A DNA stretch of 24,210 nt from JAHFRG01 sp041495205 (GTDB taxonomy: Bacteria > Pseudomonadota > Gammaproteobacteria > Burkholderiales > JAHFRG01). Position numbers and translations under genes: made by a program. The stretch is from NCBI GenBank assembly GCA_041495205.1, contig JBGQCF010000035.1, forward strand, positions 1 through 24,210, in the 5' to 3' direction. A model generated the notes under the pieces. It had not been told where the DNA came from. It searched no databases and worked only from the letters and a program-made list of their open reading frames with translations. Shown one piece after another: positions 22,838 to 24,210 of this stretch (the first letter of the stretch is position 1; each line of letters starts with the position of its first letter).

Positions 22838-23269
22838 TTAATGCAGCACGGTGGGAGCGGGATCGTTGCTAGTCTTGGCGCTGACCGGCGCAGGGCAGGC
22901 GTGATGCAACAGCATGCGCCAGCCTTTTTCTGTGAGCAGATAAATATTGGTGGCGATAATGTGGTTGCGCGGCGTGGTTTCGCCGGTCACTACAATGTTT
23001 TCATAAACGCTGTGTACCGAGAGCAACATGCCGCGCAGGTATTGCTGGCCGGTGAGATGAAAGCGCAGGCTCGGCCCGTTGGCGAATATCTGCCGCCAGC
23101 TTTCCCTGATTTGCGCATGTCCGATGAGCCGCGGCCCCGAAGGATGCACGCACACCACTTCCTCATCCTCCGCCCATACCGCCATCATGGCGTCGAGGTC
23201 GGCGTTTTCGAAAGCCTCGTAAAAAGCGGTTTCGGCGTCCTGCGGCGTTGGGAATATCAGGGTCTTCAT
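22838..23269 (-). CDS. NTF2/SnoaL-like small protein (DUF4440-type)
   Basis: A 143-residue protein with the cone-shaped NTF2-like fold pattern: an N-terminal helix AETAFYEAFENADLDAMMAVWAEDEEVVCVHPSG, then ARLIGHAQIRESWRQIF-type and strand-rich segments ending in GWRMLLHHACP. Such domains occur in enzymes (SnoaL, ketosteroid isomerase) and in non-catalytic binding proteins; nothing here decides between them. The His pair in the HHAC motif and the acidic WAEDEE could be functional. Its ATG overlaps the waaF stop as ATGA on the minus strand, so the two are translationally coupled. No signal peptide is visible. Function unknown. Confidence 0.8.
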   Translation of the reverse strand: MKTLIFPTPQDAETAFYEAFENADLDAMMAVWAEDEEVVCVHPSGPRLIGHAQIRESWRQIFANGPSLRFHLTGQQYLRGMLLSVHSVYENIVVTGETTPRNHIIATNIYLLTEKGWRMLLHHACPAPVSAKTSNDPAPTVLH

Positions 23270-24210
23270 AGTTTTTTAAGCCCGATCTTGGCTAAGACCT
23301 GGTCGGGCGTCAATTGCATCATGCAGTTGAAGTGGCCGAGCGGGCATATGCGCTGAAAACAGGGACTGCAAGGCAAATCGAGTTTCAATACCTGCGCATG
23401 GTTTGAGAGCGGCGGAGTAAAAGCCGGGCTGCTCGAGCCATAGAGCGCAAGCATCGGTTTGTCGAGCGCCGCGGCGATATGCATCAGTCCCGAATCATTG
23501 CTTACCACCAGCGAGGCGCATGACAGCAAATCAATCGCTTCAGCAAGCCCGGTCTTGCCGCAGAGATTAATGGCGATGCCACCGCTTAATTGCCGGATTT
23601 CTTCCCCGACGGCTTGATCCTTGGGGGAACCGATCAGCCAGACGTGATGATTTTCCAGGCGTTGCGCAAGTTCCGCGAAATATGTGGCCGGCCAGCGTTT
23701 CGCCGGCCCATATTCCGCGCCGGGACAAAACACAGCGACGGGTTTTTGCGTACCGAGCCCCATTTTTTTCAGGGTGTGTTCGCGGCGGCCGGCCGGTACC
23801 TTCAGGCAGGGGTAGGCAAGCGGGCGTTGCGGCTTTGCCCCGCGTTGCTCTCCGAGCAGAGCGAAACGCTCGACCATCAAGGGAAATTGTTTTTTGTCGA
23901 GCGGCCTTGCGTCATTGAGCAGGCCGAAGCGCATTTCTCCGGTAAATCCGGTGCGCAAAGATATGCCTGCAAAAAACGGCACCAGCGCGGATTTCCACGA
24001 ATTGGGAAGAACGATGGCTTGATCATAACCTCTGTTCGCCAGCGAACGCCCAAGCCGCCAGCGCTGTGCAAGTTTGAGTTCGCCATGACGGAAGGGGCTC
24101 AAGATGATTTGATTGACTTCGGTCATGCGCTCGAATAGGGCAGCGACCCAGGATGGCGCCAGCACGTCCAGAATCAGGCCCGGAAATCGCTGGTGAAGCC
24201 GCCTGAACAT
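23266..24210 (-). CDS. waaF: LPS heptosyltransferase II WaaF, N-terminus outside window
   Basis: The visible 314 residues belong to glycosyltransferase family 9. FCPGAEYGPAKRWPATYFAELA begins the C-terminal nucleotide-sugar domain, and VVSNDSGLMHIAAALDKPMLALYGSSSP is the conserved ADP-heptose binding block. The Cys-rich end LPCSPCFQRICPLGHFNCM is typical of WaaF. The usual first strand with WVGDMVMAQ is missing because the frame continues off the right edge; the ATG at 24210 is internal. WaaF adds the second heptose to the LPS inner core on the cytoplasmic face of the inner membrane. The two following genes are probably co-transcribed with it. Confidence 0.92.
   Translation of the reverse strand: MFRRLHQRFPGLILDVLAPSWVAALFERMTEVNQIILSPFRHGELKLAQRWRLGRSLANRGYDQAIVLPNSWKSALVPFFAGISLRTGFTGEMRFGLLNDARPLDKKQFPLMVERFALLGEQRGAKPQRPLAYPCLKVPAGRREHTLKKMGLGTQKPVAVFCPGAEYGPAKRWPATYFAELAQRLENHHVWLIGSPKDQAVGEEIRQLSGGIAINLCGKTGLAEAIDLLSCASLVVSNDSGLMHIAAALDKPMLALYGSSSPAFTPPLSNHAQVLKLDLPCSPCFQRICPLGHFNCMMQLTPDQVLAKIGLKKL

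Overview
This window looks like a chromosomal segment of a moderately GC-rich betaproteobacterium (Nitrosomonadales or Burkholderiales type). That placement is an inference from gene order and protein style: a glyA-nrdR-ribD-ribE-ribB(X)-ribH-nusB-thiL-pgpA-pncC-recA-recX-alaS run, a divergent darP/pmbA pair, and a RibB fused to a degenerate GTP cyclohydrolase II domain. I see no phage, plasmid, transposase, integrase or CRISPR signature. Coding density is high and no gene-free stretch exceeds about 165 bases.

Layout. Bases 1-1200 hold the 3' end of a glycine oxidase (thiO), a Fur-family regulator with a His-His-His motif, and a tRNA-Thr(CGT). Bases 1200-3810 hold a CaiB/BaiF-type CoA transferase and a UMF1-type major facilitator on the plus strand. 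Bases 3807-6870 are minus strand: an alpha/beta carboxylesterase, a Tat-exported transglutaminase-like protein, molybdopterin adenylyltransferase (mog) and the ribosome-associated protein DarP. Bases 6898-9679 carry pmbA and glyA on the plus strand. Bases 9750-20377 are a long plus-strand series: nrdR, the riboflavin genes, nusB, thiL, pgpA, pncC, recA, recX and alaS. Bases 20380-24210 are a minus-strand run, read in order of transcription: heptosyltransferase (waaF, cut by the window edge), an NTF2-like small protein, a YheT-type hydrolase and phosphomannomutase/phosphoglucomutase.

How the genes fit together. The central block joins one-carbon metabolism (GlyA), control of ribonucleotide reductase (NrdR), riboflavin synthesis (RibD, RibE, RibB-like, RibH), thiamine phosphate activation (ThiL), phospholipid and NAD recycling (PgpA, PncC), transcription antitermination (NusB) and DNA repair (RecA, RecX). 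The RibB protein has lost every cysteine of the GTP cyclohydrolase II zinc site, so the first step of riboflavin synthesis must be encoded elsewhere. The last block points to cell-envelope sugar chemistry.

No clearly undescribed multi-gene system is visible; most of this is conserved housekeeping DNA. The most interesting material lies between genes. Two copies of the same CAGGATT inverted-repeat element sit 7.5 kb apart, at thiL and pgm, and a different inverted repeat sits before nrdR. In all three cases the repeat lies within a few bases of the next start codon, and that gene lacks a visible Shine-Dalgarno sequence. Other points are a perfect 16-bp palindrome before the transporter, a terminator that runs into the esterase start codon, and a palindrome in front of the Fur-like gene.
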